A stretch of 64,000 nucleotides of DNA from Phenylobacterium sp. J367 (lineage in GTDB: Bacteria > Pseudomonadota > Alphaproteobacteria > Caulobacterales > Caulobacteraceae), in the NCBI RefSeq assembly GCF_024699985.1, contig NZ_JAJONA010000001.1, forward strand, positions 2,598,501 to 2,662,500, read 5' to 3'. Position numbers and translations under genes: made by a program. Below, piece after piece: positions 17,548 through 27,712 of this stretch. Under the pieces are notes generated by a model. The model had not been told where the DNA came from, made no database searches, and worked only from the letters and a program-made list of their open reading frames with translations. The stretch's first letter is position 1. Every line of letters starts with the position of its first letter.

Positions 17548-18382
17548 ACACCACGGTCTTGCGGCCGTTCAGCAGCACCCGGTCCTCCAGGAACCAGCGC
17601 ACCGCGCGGGCCAGCACCCGGCGCTCGATGTCGCGGCCCTTGCGGATCAGGGCGTTCGGCGTGTCGCGATGGCTGATGCGCTCCACGTCCTGCTCGATGA
17701 TCGGGCCCTCGTCGAGGTCGGCGGTGACGAAGTGGGCGGTGGCGCCGATCAGCTTCACGCCGCGCGCATGGGCCTGGTGATAGGGCTTGGCGCCCTTGAA
17801 GCCCGGCAGGAACGAGTGGTGGATGTTGATGCAGCGGCCGGCCAGTTTGCCGGCCAGATCGTCGGACAGCACCTGCATGTAGCGGGCGAGGATGACGAGG
17901 TCGGCGCCGGTCTCCTGGACCAGGCCCCAGATCTGCGCCTCCTGCTTCGCCTTGGTGTCGGGCGTCACCGGCAGGTGCTTGAAGGCGATGCCCTTCAGGT
18001 CGGTGTGCGGGAAGGTGGAGGCCGGGTGGTTGGAGACCACGGCGGCGATGTCCATAGGCAGCTCGCCCTGCCGCCAGCGCCAGATCAGGTCGGCCAGGCA
18101 GTGGTCGGTCTGGGAGGCGAGGATCATCACCTTCCGGGGCTGCCTGGGGTCGCGCAGCGTCCAGTCCATGGAGAGCTGGCCGGCCAGGTCGCCGAAGGCG
18201 GCGCGGAGCGCCTCCAGGTCGTCGCCTTCGCCCAGGTCGAACACCACGCGCATGAAGAAGCGGCCGGTCTCGCCGTCGTCGTACTGCTGGGCGTCGAGGA
18301 TATTGGCGCCGCGCTCGTAGAGCAGGGCGGCCACGCGGGCGACGATGCCCGTGCGGTCGGGGCAGGAGAGGGTGAGGATCAT
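17537..18382 (-). CDS. purU: Formyltetrahydrofolate deformylase
   Basis: 281 residues: an N-terminal ACT domain ([20 protein letters not shown], about 1-75) and a C-terminal formyltransferase-type hydrolase domain with [34 protein letters not shown] and the catalytic Asn/His/Asp layout of PurN-like enzymes. It hydrolyses 10-formyl-THF to formate and THF, adjusting the one-carbon pool; the ACT domain senses glycine/methionine in E. coli. The start lies 4 bp from the aroQ stop. Confidence 0.95.
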   Translation of the reverse strand: MILTLSCPDRTGIVARVAALLYERGANILDAQQYDDGETGRFFMRVVFDLGEGDDLEALRAAFGDLAGQLSMDWTLRDPRQPRKVMILASQTDHCLADLIWRWRQGELPMDIAAVVSNHPASTFPHTDLKGIAFKHLPVTPDTKAKQEAQIWGLVQETGADLVILARYMQVLSDDLAGKLAGRCINIHHSFLPGFKGAKPYHQAHARGVKLIGATAHFVTADLDEGPIIEQDVERISHRDTPNALIRKGRDIERRVLARAVRWFLEDRVLLNGRKTVVFTD

Positions 18383-18386
18383 CGAT

Positions 18387-18845
18387 TTACGCGGGACTCT
18401 GGGCCTTCAGGCGGCGGGCGATGAAGTCGAGGGCGAGTTCGTAGCCGTGGACGCCGAGGCCGGCGATGACGCCGGTGGCGGCCGGGCTCATCAGGCTGTC
18501 GCCGCGCCAGGACGCCTCGGTCTCCGCCCGCTTGTGGATGTTGGAGATGTGCACCTCCACCACCGGGCACTCGCACATCTTCAGCGCATCGAGCACGGGC
18601 ACGGAATTGTAGGACAGGCCCGCCGGATTGATGATCACGCCGCCGGACTTCCGCGCCTCCTGGATCCAGTCGACCAGTTCGTCCTCGCGGTTGGACTGGC
18701 GGAAGACCAGTTCGACGCCTTCGCGCGCGGCGATCGCCTGGCAGCGCTGTTCCACGTCGGCCAGGGTGTCGCGGCCATAGATCTCCGGCTCCCGCTGGCC
18801 CAGCAGGTTCAGGTTCGGACCGTTGAGTACATAGATGCGGGCCAT
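18387..18845 (-). CDS. aroQ: 3-dehydroquinate dehydratase, type II
   Basis: 152 residues, typical for the dodecameric type II enzyme. It begins [24 protein letters not shown] (catalytic Tyr in this loop), with [27 protein letters not shown] and [10 protein letters not shown] (catalytic His). It dehydrates 3-dehydroquinate to 3-dehydroshikimate in the shikimate pathway. The start is set at 18845 because the family begins with this strand; a longer frame to 18905 has no homology. It lies between the amidohydrolase and purU on the same strand. Confidence 0.95.
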   Translation of the reverse strand: MARIYVLNGPNLNLLGQREPEIYGRDTLADVEQRCQAIAAREGVELVFRQSNREDELVDWIQEARKSGGVIINPAGLSYNSVPVLDALKMCECPVVEVHISNIHKRAETEASWRGDSLMSPAATGVIAGLGVHGYELALDFIARRLKAQSPA

Positions 18846-18944
18846 CGCCGGCTCCCCTCCCGAAGTGGGCGCACGCAATAGCCGATCCTGGCGCGATGTG
18901 CACATGCAGAAGGCCTGAGGCCCGGTGAAGCGGGCCTGCGCGCC

Positions 18945-19742
18945 TCAGGCGGGTCCGAGGTCCTCCAGCGCGCGGGTCAGCACCCGGGCGAGCAGGTCCG
19001 CGACCTCCGCCTGGCCGGCCGGAGCGGCGATGAGATCCTGGCGGACCTCCAGCTCCACATAGTCCAGGCCGCGGGCGTGGGCGTGGTGCGGCACGGTGAA
19101 GTCCGTGCCGTCCATCCTGTAGGGCTGGTTGTCGCCCACCTCGCCGGCCAGGGGCTCGGCCCGCAGCCGCGCCAGCACGGCGCGCGAGAGCGGCGAATCC
19201 TCCAGGTGCAGCACGCCGAACCGCCACGGCCGGGCGAATGCGTCCATCACCGGGGTGAAGGAATGGAGCGCGACGAGGCAGGTCCTCCTGCCGGCGCGCT
19301 GGTCGAGCTGGCCGGCGATCGCCGCATGGTAGGGGCGGACGATCTCGTCGACGCGCCGGGCGCGCTCGGCCGGCGTCAGATGCTGGTTCGCGGGAATGGT
19401 CGTGCCGTCGCTGACCTCGCAGATAGCGTCCGGCCGCCCCGGGTCGCGGTTGCAGTCGATCACCAGGCGGGAATAGCGCTGGCGGACGAAGGCGGCGTCC
19501 AGCAGGGCGGCGAGACTGGCCCCCAGGCCGGCGACCCCGATGTCCCAGGCGATGTGCCGTTCCCAGTCCTCGGCGGCCACGCCCATGTCGCCCAGCGCCG
19601 CCGGCGTCTCGCGCCCTGCATGGTCGCCCACGAGCAGAAACGGGGAGGGGGCGCCCGGATTCAGCACAGCCGACGGGCTCGGGTCGCCTGCGACGAGCAG
19701 GCGCGTGGACGGAGCCCTGGAATCGCTCGAACCCTTTTCCAA
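18945..19742 (-). CDS. N-formylglutamate amidohydrolase family protein
   Basis: 265 residues of the N-formylglutamate amidohydrolase (HutG/FGase, peptidase-like) family. Seen: FLLVGDHAGRETP (metal-binding His), DIGVAGLGASLAALL, YSRLVIDCNRDPGRPD, LVALHSFTPV and the closing VELEVRQDLI. The family hydrolyses N-formylglutamate or related N-acyl amino acids to formate plus amino acid, and being next to purU (which also makes formate) is suggestive. The only start near the family N-terminus is TTG at 19742, adjoining the divergent transglutaminase start, so the true start is uncertain. Confidence 0.85.
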   Translation of the reverse strand: MEKGSSDSRAPSTRLLVAGDPSPSAVLNPGAPSPFLLVGDHAGRETPAALGDMGVAAEDWERHIAWDIGVAGLGASLAALLDAAFVRQRYSRLVIDCNRDPGRPDAICEVSDGTTIPANQHLTPAERARRVDEIVRPYHAAIAGQLDQRAGRRTCLVALHSFTPVMDAFARPWRFGVLHLEDSPLSRAVLARLRAEPLAGEVGDNQPYRMDGTDFTVPHHAHARGLDYVELEVRQDLIAAPAGQAEVADLLARVLTRALEDLGPA

Positions 19743-20664
19743 TGCCGGTCGTCTCCATCCGTCACCTGACCACCTACCGGTACCGCAAGCCGGTGAGCTT
19801 CGGCGAGCATCGCATGATGTTCCGGCCGATGGAGAGCCATGATCAGCGGCTGCTCTCCGCCGAGGTGAGCATCAGCCCGACGCCGGACATGCTGCGGCAC
19901 GTGCACGACGTGAGCGGGGCGACCGTCGGCGTCGCGCGCTTCAACGGCCGGGCCGAGCAGCTCGCCTTCGAGAGCCGCGCCCGTCTGGACCACCGGCCGA
20001 CCGCCGCGTTCGAGCTGGAGGGCGAGGCGACCCTCGCGCCCGGGGAGGCCTTCGCCTACGCGCCCGACGACCTGGCGGAGCTGTCGCGCGCGATCCAGCG
20101 CCGGCACGCCGATCCCGACGGGGCGGTCGCGGCCTGGGCCCAGCGGTTCGTGCGCGCCGCCGGCCGCACGCCGCTCCTCCAGGCGATGAGCGACATGACC
20201 CATGCGATCCGGGGCGAACTCGCCTACGGCATCCGCCTGCAGGGCGCGCCGCAGTCGCCGATCGAGACCCTCGAAACCCGCCGCGGCAGCTGCCGGGACT
20301 TCGCCGTCCTGATGATGGAGGGCGCGCGCAGCCTCGGCCTCGCGGCGCGCTTCGCCTCGGGCTACGTCTACTCGGCCTCGCCCAAGGCGGGACGCAAGGG
20401 GGCGGGCACACCCACGCCTGGACCCGGGTCTATCTGCCGGACAGCGGCTGGACCGATTTCGATCCGACCAACGGGATCATCGGCAACACCGACCTCGTGC
20501 GGGTGGCGGCCGTCGTCGATCCCCGCCAGGCCCTGCCGCTGCACGGAACCTGGGCAGGCGACGCCGGAGATTACCTCGGGATGGACGTCGAGGTGGATAT
20601 CTCGCTCGAGGCCGCTTCCCTGGCGCAACCTGCATCGCACCTGAGAGTTGCGCAGACGGGTTGA
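19742..20664 (+). CDS. Transglutaminase-like cysteine protease family protein, frameshifted
   Basis: About 307 residues when repaired. An N-terminal transglutaminase-associated beta domain (IRHLTTYRYRKPVSFGEHRMMFRP) precedes the core with Cys in RRGSCRDFAVLMM, His in GGHTHAWTRVYL and Asp in WTDFDPTNG: the full Cys-His-Asp triad. Members are probably peptidases or crosslinking enzymes of unknown substrate, often clustered with similar genes. One G is missing in the run 20398-20402; adding it restores the His motif. The next gene is a paralogue 17 bp downstream. Confidence 0.87.
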
Positions 20665-20681
20665 CGTGAAGAGGAGCGCGG

Positions 20682-21491
20682 ATGCGCATCAGGGCCGGTT
20701 ACGAGATTTCCTACGACTCGCCGGCGCCCACCCCGATGCTGCTCATGCTCAACGTGCGGCCCGAATTGCGGGGCCACCTCGAGTCCCCTGACACGATCTT
20801 CACCGACCCGCCGGTCCCGGTCCGCCTCTACACCGACCTGTTCGGCAACACCTGCGCCCGGCTGGTGGCGCCCGCGGGCCGCCTGACGCTGTCCTCCGAC
20901 TTCGTGATCCGCAGCGACGAGGCGCCGGACCCCGTCGTTGCCGACGCCGTGCAGCATCCGGTGGAGGATCTCCCTGACGAGGTCATCCAGTTCCTGCTCG
21001 GCTCGCGCTACTGCGAGACCGCGCCGCTGAACGACCTCGCCTGGAAGCTGTTCGCGGATACGCCGCCGGGCTGGGCGCGCGTGCAGGCCATCGTCGACTA
21101 CGCCCACCAGCGCATCACTTTCGGCTACGAACACGCGCGGCCGACCAAGACCGCGCACGAGGCGCACGAGGAAGGCTGCGGCGTCTGCCGGGACTACGCC
21201 CACCTGGCCATCACCCTGTGCCGGTGCATGAACATCCCGGCGCGCTACTGCACGGGATACCTGGGCGACCTTCGCGTGCCGCCGTCGGGCGCGCCGATGG
21301 ATTTCAGCGCCTGGTTCCAGGTCTGGCTGGGCGGCGCCTGGCGGACCTTCGACGCCCGCCACAACAAGCCAAGGGTCGGCCGCATCCTGCAGGCGGTCGG
21401 GCGCGACGCCACCGACGTGGCGATCACCACCCATTTCGGTCCCTCGGCGCTGGTCGGCTTCAAGGTCATCACCGAGGAGCTTCCGGCCTAG
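20682..21491 (+). CDS. Transglutaminase-like protein lacking the catalytic His
   Basis: 269 residues. An N-terminal beta domain (RAGYEISYDSPAPTPMLLML) and a transglutaminase core with the Cys motif EGCGVCRDYAHLAITLC. Where the family has His-Ala-Trp, this protein reads MDFSAWFQVWL (Ser before Ala-Trp), and the Asp motif is RTFDARHNKPR. It may therefore use a changed triad or be non-catalytic. ATG 20682 is preceded by GAGGAG. Its 3' end overlaps the TonB receptor gene on the other strand by 4 bp. Confidence 0.85.
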   Translation: MRIRAGYEISYDSPAPTPMLLMLNVRPELRGHLESPDTIFTDPPVPVRLYTDLFGNTCARLVAPAGRLTLSSDFVIRSDEAPDPVVADAVQHPVEDLPDEVIQFLLGSRYCETAPLNDLAWKLFADTPPGWARVQAIVDYAHQRITFGYEHARPTKTAHEAHEEGCGVCRDYAHLAITLCRCMNIPARYCTGYLGDLRVPPSGAPMDFSAWFQVWLGGAWRTFDARHNKPRVGRILQAVGRDATDVAITTHFGPSALVGFKVITEELPA

Positions 21492-23386
21492 CCGAACGTC
21501 ACGCTGATCAGCGCCCGGACGGTCCGGGGCGCGATCGGCCAGAGCTGGGTGGAAGGCGAGGCCCAGTAGCCGTCGGTCCCGGTCACGTTCGAGGCCAGCA
21601 CCCGGAACAGCGCCGCGTGGCCGCCGAGGTCGAAGCGCCGCCGCGCGCCGACGTTCAGCAGGGTCACGTCCGGGGTCTTGTAGATGTTCTTCGTGTCGGC
21701 CCAGCGGGCGGAATACCAGGAGAGCTGGGCGTCCAGGCTCCAGCCGTCGCCGAGCTGATGCTCGACATTGAAGTTGGCGACCTTGTCCGAAATGCCGATC
21801 GCCTCGTCGCCGACCATCCCGGCCTCCACCAGCGCGCCGGTCACCTTCGGCTCAAAGACGACGGCGCCCAGGACGACGCTGGTCCGCGCGCTGAGCTGGC
21901 CGGCCAGTGAGGCTTCCAGCCCCCGGTGCGCCACCTCGCCGACCAGGCCGAACGACCCGTCCGGCCGGAAGCCGGTGGTCGGCTTGGAGACGTCGAAGAG
22001 GGCGCTGATGAAGGTCAGCTGGCTCGTCACGGCGTGGCGCACCCCGACCTCGAACTGCTCTGCCTCCACCGGCGCCAGGACCTCGTTGCGGTTGGTGGCG
22101 GTGTTGGGCGCGATGCCGGTCTCCTCGAGGCCCGTGACCCAGCTTCCGAACAGGCTCGTGCGGTCGTTGAAGCTCCAGATCGCGGACGCATTCCAGAGCG
22201 TGGTCTCGTCGATGCCCGAGGTGGTGACGCCGGAGAGCGTGTCGACGGTCTTCTCGTAGCGGGTGCGGTGCGCGCCCAGCCGGAACTGCAGCCTGTCCTT
22301 CCACACCAGGCCGTAGCCCAGCGAGCCCGTCACCTGCTCGACGGTGTCCAGGCCGCGCTTGCCGGCCCACACGGGCTCGTCGGACGGCGGCGGGGCGTCG
22401 TCGATGTCGAAGGCGCCGATCGGCACGGGGACGGTGGTGGCCAGATCGACCTTGCTCTTCCGCCAGCGACCCGAGGCGCTGACGAGGTGGCTGAGGTCGC
22501 CCTGGCGGAACACGCGGCTCGCCTTCGCCTCGCCGCTGTCGGACACATTGGTCTTGCCGGGGCTGAGGAACAGGGTGGCGAAGGCGTTCCCCTGGTCGTC
22601 GAGGCTGACGACCGTGAAGTCCTGCCGGTCGGCGTCGTAGATCGAGCGGAAGGCGGAGAGGTCCAGCGACGTGCCGGCCAGGTCGCCCTTGTAGATCGCG
22701 CCGAAGTTCAGGTTCGCGGCGTCCACCGTCGCCCACTCGGGCGAGTAGTTGAAGAACGGCTGCGGGGAGGGCGGGACGGCGGGCTGGGCGGCCTTCATGG
22801 TGTAGTCGCCGTCGTACTTGCGGTCGTAGAGGCTGACGAAGGCCTTCAGCACCTGGGTCTCGGTGATCCGCCAGCGGGCGACGCCGCCGACGTCGAACGC
22901 CTTGCCCTCGGTCCCCGGGCCCCACGACACCGAGGGGCGCCAGACGAAGCCGCCGGCCACGCCGAACCGGGCGTCGTCGGTGGACCAGGAGCCGTTGGCC
23001 TCGAGCGTCTGGGTCCAGTAGTCGCGCAGGCCCCCGCCGACCGTCAGGCTGTTGGTCGCGGCCGGCTCGCGCAGCCGGTAGTTCACCACCCCCGACGGCG
23101 ACGGATAGGCGAGGCGCGCCGCGTTCACGCCGACCCGCACGCCGACCCCGGCCAGCACCGGATCGTTCAGCGGCGAGGCGCGGGCGAAGTAGGCGTCGTC
23201 GATCCGGTAGGCGCCGGTGCCCTGGAGGTCGAAGCCGCGCACCTGGCCCTCGCCGTAGAGGCCGAGCTGCTCGATACCCACACGCTCGCCGAAGGCGTCG
23301 GCGGCCGACCGGACGGCGCTTTCCTGCGCCAGCGCGGGTGAACCGATGAAAACGGTCGCCAGGAGCGCGGCCTTCAAACGTGACAT
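21488..23386 (-). CDS. TonB-dependent receptor (siderophore-type)
   Basis: 632 residues, signal peptide ending SPALAQ, a short plug region (GEGQVRGFDLQGTGAYRIDDAY, SPSGVVNYRLR) and a long beta-barrel ending ALISVTFG. The order fits small TonB-dependent receptors of the iron-siderophore class, though a classic TonB box is not obvious. The gene is transcribed away from a wHTH-transmembrane-propeller regulator only 104 bp away, which is probably its regulator. Ligand unknown. Confidence 0.8.
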   Translation of the reverse strand: MSRLKAALLATVFIGSPALAQESAVRSAADAFGERVGIEQLGLYGEGQVRGFDLQGTGAYRIDDAYFARASPLNDPVLAGVGVRVGVNAARLAYPSPSGVVNYRLREPAATNSLTVGGGLRDYWTQTLEANGSWSTDDARFGVAGGFVWRPSVSWGPGTEGKAFDVGGVARWRITETQVLKAFVSLYDRKYDGDYTMKAAQPAVPPSPQPFFNYSPEWATVDAANLNFGAIYKGDLAGTSLDLSAFRSIYDADRQDFTVVSLDDQGNAFATLFLSPGKTNVSDSGEAKASRVFRQGDLSHLVSASGRWRKSKVDLATTVPVPIGAFDIDDAPPPSDEPVWAGKRGLDTVEQVTGSLGYGLVWKDRLQFRLGAHRTRYEKTVDTLSGVTTSGIDETTLWNASAIWSFNDRTSLFGSWVTGLEETGIAPNTATNRNEVLAPVEAEQFEVGVRHAVTSQLTFISALFDVSKPTTGFRPDGSFGLVGEVAHRGLEASLAGQLSARTSVVLGAVVFEPKVTGALVEAGMVGDEAIGISDKVANFNVEHQLGDGWSLDAQLSWYSARWADTKNIYKTPDVTLLNVGARRRFDLGGHAALFRVLASNVTGTDGYWASPSTQLWPIAPRTVRALISVTFG

Positions 23387-23490
23387 TGCTGTAATCCCGC
23401 CTGTCTCTGCTGTTCAGACGGGGCGATCTGTCGGAGATTGCGCCGGGGACGGCGTGGCTGCGGGCGTGATTTATTCGTGATGGTTTCGCG

Positions 23491-25596
23491 ATGAACGAGC
23501 ACGTTGCGCTCGGTTGGCCGAGCCTGAACCTGGCGAGGGAGATGCCCTTTGGCCTGGCGGGGACCCACGTGCGCCCGGCCGCGCTGGAGGTGGAGACCGC
23601 CGGTCAGGTCACCCAGCTCGAGCCCCGGGTGATGAAGGTCCTGGTGGCCCTGCACCGCTCGCGCGGCCAGCCGGTGAGCCGGGACGAGCTGATCGACATC
23701 TGCTGGAACGGCCGCATCGTCACGGAGGGCGCGCTGAACCGCTGCGTGGCCCAGCTCCGCAAGGCGCTGTCGTGCAATCCCCGCATCCGGCTCGATACCA
23801 TCCCGACGGTCGGGTACCGGCTGCAGGCCAGCGCCGAGGTGCATCGCGTCGCGCCGCCCGCCGCGGTCGCGGGCGCGCCGGCGGTCGCTCTCGACGAGCC
23901 TGCGCCGGCGCCCGAGCGCCGCCTGCCGCGCAACCTGATCCTCGGCGGCCTCGCCGCCGTCGCCGCGGCGGCCGCGGGCCTGTGGTTCCTCCTGCCGAAG
24001 CCGGTGGACTGGACGGCCGCCGGCTACCATCCGCTGACCGCCGAGCAGGGGGTGGAGACCCACCCGGCGCTGTCGCCCAGCGGCGAGCAGATCGTCTACA
24101 GCCGCCGGCCGGACGCCTCGGTCCGCCGCGACCTCTACATCCGCGGCGTGGAGCAGGGGACGCCTGTGCGGATCACCACCGATCCGGGCGACGACATCAG
24201 CGCGGTCTGGTCCCCGCGGGGCGACCGCCTGGCCTTCATTCGCGTGCCGGCGAGCGGCCCCTGCACGGTGATGGTGACCCCCGTGCCGGCGGGCGCCGAG
24301 CGCAGCGTGGCGCGGTGCCAGCAGGCGACCTACACGCGGGTGAGTTGGCTCGACGACCAGACGCTGGTCATCGGCGATCGGCCGACGACGACCGACATCT
24401 GGCGGATCCGGGCCATCGACATCCGCACCGGCGCCGCCCGCGACCTGACGACGCCCGACCCCGCGACCCTGGGCGACTCGGACCCCGCCGCCTCGCCCGA
24501 CGGCCGCTACGTGGTCTTCCGCCGGAGCATCATGCACGGAGCCGACGATCTCTTCCTGATCGACGTGAGGACGGGGCGCGAGCGGGCGCTGACCACCGAC
24601 GGCTGGAAGGCGGCGGGCTACGTCTGGTCGGCGGACGGACGGCACATCTTCTATTCGTCCAACCGGGGCGGCGAGTTCGGCCTCTGGACGATAGACACCC
24701 GGACCGGCGACCCGCCGAAGCGGATCAGCCTGGGCCTCGGCCAGGTCACCTTCAGCCGGATGTCCATCGACGGCCGCAACCGCCTGGCCGTGGAGGCCCC
24801 TCGCGGCCGCACCAACCTCGCCTGGCTGGGCGCCGGCGGGACGCTCACCCCGATCACCACCGAGGCCGGGACCGACTGGGACCCGGAGGCCGCCGCCGAC
24901 GGGACGGTGGCCTATGTCTCCAACCGCAGCGGGGCTCCGGAGCTGTGGGTCACCCGGCCCGACGGCCAGTCGGTGCGCCTGACCTCGATCGTCGGCAGCT
25001 ACCTGAACGCGCCGGCCTGGTCCCCGGACGGCCAGAGCCTCGCCTTCGTGGCGGTGAAGGGCCGGCGCTCGGACATCTACACGGTCGGCCGCGACGGCTC
25101 GCGGCTGCGCAGCATCACCTGGGACGGCTTCGACAAGCTCGACCCGGTCTGGGGCCCGGGCGGGCGGCTCTACTACCTGGAGCGCCAGGGGACGGCCTAC
25201 CGGCTGATGGAGCTGACGCCGGGCGCCGAGCATGCGGCGCCGGTGGCCGCGGGCGCGGGCTTCCGCAACCTGCGCGCCGGGCCGGACGGCCGTCTCTACG
25301 GTCTCAGGGCCGCCGGCGGGACCGTCGTGGGCCTGAACGGCCCGGCGCCGCCGGTCCGTGTCGGCTCAGGCGAGGCCTGGACCGTCGGGCGCGACGGGAT
25401 CTACGTCCTGACGCCCCGGCGGGACCAGGCGGCGGCGGTCTGGCTGCACCCGTGGTCGGGGCCGGCCCGCAAGCTGGCGGACGTGCCGGACAACGGCGGC
25501 GGCTTCCTGGGGACGGCGCCCGACGGGCGGGTGATCGTCGCCCAGACCCTCGACGACCAGGTGGACCTGGGCCTCTTCGATCTGGCCACGGATTAG
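23491..25596 (+). CDS. Membrane-bound transcriptional regulator: winged helix, TM helix, WD40-like propeller
   Basis: 701 residues in three parts. About 20-110: OmpR/PhoB-type winged-helix DNA-binding domain (VMKVLVALHRSRGQPVSRDELID, CVAQLRKAL, IPTVGYRLQA) as in CadC. About 150-172: one transmembrane helix (NLILGGLAAVAAAAAGLWFLL). About 180-700: repeated PD40/TolB-like blades (SPSGEQIVYSRR, SPRGDRLAFIR, SADGRHIFYSS, SPDGQSLAFV). CadC-like one-component regulators sense periplasmic signals through the C-terminal domain. Divergent from the TonB receptor at 21488-23386, so likely controlling it. Confidence 0.88.
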   Translation: MNEHVALGWPSLNLAREMPFGLAGTHVRPAALEVETAGQVTQLEPRVMKVLVALHRSRGQPVSRDELIDICWNGRIVTEGALNRCVAQLRKALSCNPRIRLDTIPTVGYRLQASAEVHRVAPPAAVAGAPAVALDEPAPAPERRLPRNLILGGLAAVAAAAAGLWFLLPKPVDWTAAGYHPLTAEQGVETHPALSPSGEQIVYSRRPDASVRRDLYIRGVEQGTPVRITTDPGDDISAVWSPRGDRLAFIRVPASGPCTVMVTPVPAGAERSVARCQQATYTRVSWLDDQTLVIGDRPTTTDIWRIRAIDIRTGAARDLTTPDPATLGDSDPAASPDGRYVVFRRSIMHGADDLFLIDVRTGRERALTTDGWKAAGYVWSADGRHIFYSSNRGGEFGLWTIDTRTGDPPKRISLGLGQVTFSRMSIDGRNRLAVEAPRGRTNLAWLGAGGTLTPITTEAGTDWDPEAAADGTVAYVSNRSGAPELWVTRPDGQSVRLTSIVGSYLNAPAWSPDGQSLAFVAVKGRRSDIYTVGRDGSRLRSITWDGFDKLDPVWGPGGRLYYLERQGTAYRLMELTPGAEHAAPVAAGAGFRNLRAGPDGRLYGLRAAGGTVVGLNGPAPPVRVGSGEAWTVGRDGIYVLTPRRDQAAAVWLHPWSGPARKLADVPDNGGGFLGTAPDGRVIVAQTLDDQVDLGLFDLATD

Positions 25597-25636
25597 GCGG
25601 CTCAGGCCGGCGCGGCCGTGCGGCGACGGAAATTTT

Positions 25637-25647
25637 CGTGTAACACG
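25637..25647. promoter_or_regulatory. Palindrome CGTGTAACACG upstream of the redoxin fusion gene
   Basis: Perfect 5-bp arms around one central base, about 70 bp before the ATG at 25718, in an AT-richer stretch that likely holds the promoter. Candidate operator; no regulator is implied by the sequence. Confidence 0.3.
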
Positions 25648-25717
25648 CATACCGCAAGTTCGGATTTGCAGCGGAGTCGGGCGAAGACCTGCCCCGCGTC
25701 GAACGAGGAAACCGTCG

Positions 25718-27705
25718 ATGACCACCGCCCGCCTAGCTGTCCTTGGCCTCGTGGCCTCCACCGCCCTCGTGGCGAGCTGCACGACGGACAATCCGGCCGC
25801 GCCGAACGCGCTGGCCCAGGGGTCGCCGGTCGCCGCCTCGGCCCCGGCCCAGGTCGACAACTTCATGCTCGTCGACCAGGACTTCGAGGCCCACGAGCTC
25901 TACCGCCTGGCCGACGCCAGGCTGATCGCCATCGTCAGCCACGCGACGGGCGACGCCGAGGTGAAGCGCCTGGCCCCGGCCCTGACCGCGCTGCGCGACC
26001 GCTACGCCGCCCAGGGCGTCGAGGTCCTGCTGATCAACTCGAACCTCAAGGACGGCCGCGAGGCGATCGCCGCCGAGGGCCTGGAGCTGCCGGTCCTGAT
26101 GGACGTGCACCAGCTCGTCGGCGAACAGCTCGGCGTCACCCGCTCGGCCGAGCTCCTGCTGGTCGACCCGAAGACCTGGACGGTGACCTATCGCGGCGCC
26201 GCGGCCGACGCGGACGCCGCCGTCGCCGCCGTCCTGGCCGGCCAGGCGCCCCGGCGGCCCGGGCCAGCAAGGGGATCGCCGTCGCCTTCCCCGAACGCGC
26301 CCGCCAGGCGGAGTTCGCGAAGATCTCCTACGCCAAGGACATCGCCCCGATCCTCACGGCCAACTGCGTGGCCTGCCACTCCGAGGGCGGCATCGGCCCC
26401 TTTGCGATGTCGAACTACGACATGGTCAAGGGCTTCGCCCCGATGATCCGCGAGGTGATCCGCACCGACCGGATGCCGCCCTACAACGCCGATCCGCATG
26501 TGGGGAAATTCTCGGACAACAAGAACCTGACCGCGGCCGAGGTGAAGACCCTCGTCCACTGGATCGAGGCCGGCGCGCCGCGCGGCGAGGGCGCTGACCC
26601 GCTGGCCGCCCACAAGGTGGTCGCCGCCGAGTGGCCGCTCGGCAAGCCGGACCTGATCCTCAACATCCCGGCCTACAAGGTGCCGGCCTCCGGTATCGTC
26701 GATTACCAGCGCCCCTACACGGTCAATGAGCTGACCGAAGGCAAGTGGATCCGCGCGACGACGGTGAAGCCGGGCGACCGGCGCGCCGTGCACCATGTGC
26801 TCACCGGCTGGATGAAGGAGGCGCCGAAGAACGGCGTGGCGTCCGAGACCAACTGGCGCGGCTCGGTCGGCGGCTATGCGGTCGGCGCGGAGTCCAACAT
26901 CTTCGGCGGCGACGTGGGCACCTACCTGCCGGCCGGCGGCGCGGTCGGCTACCAGATGCACTACACGCCCTACGGCAAGGAGACGGTCGATAACTCGCAG
27001 ATCGGCGTCTATTTCCGGAAGGACCAGCCGAAGTACATCATGCGCAGCGTGGTGGTGATCGATCCCACCATCGAGATCGCCCCGAACACCGCGCGCCACC
27101 AGGAGGTGGCCTACGTCGAGTTCCCCAAGGATGCGCTGCTCTACTCGGCCTTCCCGCACGCCCACTACCGGGCCTATTCGAACGACCTGTGGCTGCAGAC
27201 GCCGGACGGCAAGAAGACCCGGCTGCTGACCCTGCCGCGCTACGACTTCAACTGGCAGCGGGCCTACACCTTCGCCGAACCGGTGAAGATCCCGGCCGGC
27301 TCGAAGCTGATCGCCCACTACGTCTACGACAACTCCAAGCGGAACCCGTCCAACCCCGACCCGACGATCAAGGTCACCTGGGGCGAGCAGAGCCACGAGG
27401 AGATGCTGTTCACCTCGCTGAGCTTCCGCTGGCTCGACGAGACGGCCGAGAAGCAGATCGACTCGGAAGCCCGGTTCGCCGAGACCCGCATGTTCGGGAT
27501 GATGGACGACAATCTCGACGGCCGGCTGCAGAAGGCCGAACTGCGCGGCCAGATGGGCAAGATGATGCTGACCTTCTGGGACCGCATCGACACGTCCAAG
27601 GACGGCACGATCGACAAGGCCGAGCTGAAGGCCGCCCAGGCGCTCCTGCCGCAACGCCGCCGCCAGGCGGCCGATGGCCCGAACGAGAACACCCCGCTGG
27701 GGTAA
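25718..27705 (+). CDS. Redoxin / heme c / monooxygenase-like / EF-hand fusion lipoprotein, frameshifted
   Basis: About 662 residues when repaired. Parts in order: lipoprotein signal with STALVASC; an AhpC/TSA thioredoxin-like domain (about 45-175, no CxxC seen); a cytochrome c motif CVACH with GGIGPFAMSNYDM (about 216); a large C-terminal region with HHVLTGWM, YQMHYTP and FPHAHYRA like copper type II ascorbate-dependent monooxygenases; and two EF-hand-like loops (DDNLDGRLQKAE, DTSKDGTIDKAE) at the end. Probably a periplasmic or outer-membrane-facing metalloprotein; its reaction is unknown. One C appears missing in the run 26249-26252; the frames join as QAPPAARASKG. Confidence 0.82.
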
Positions 27706-27712
27706 CCGCCAT

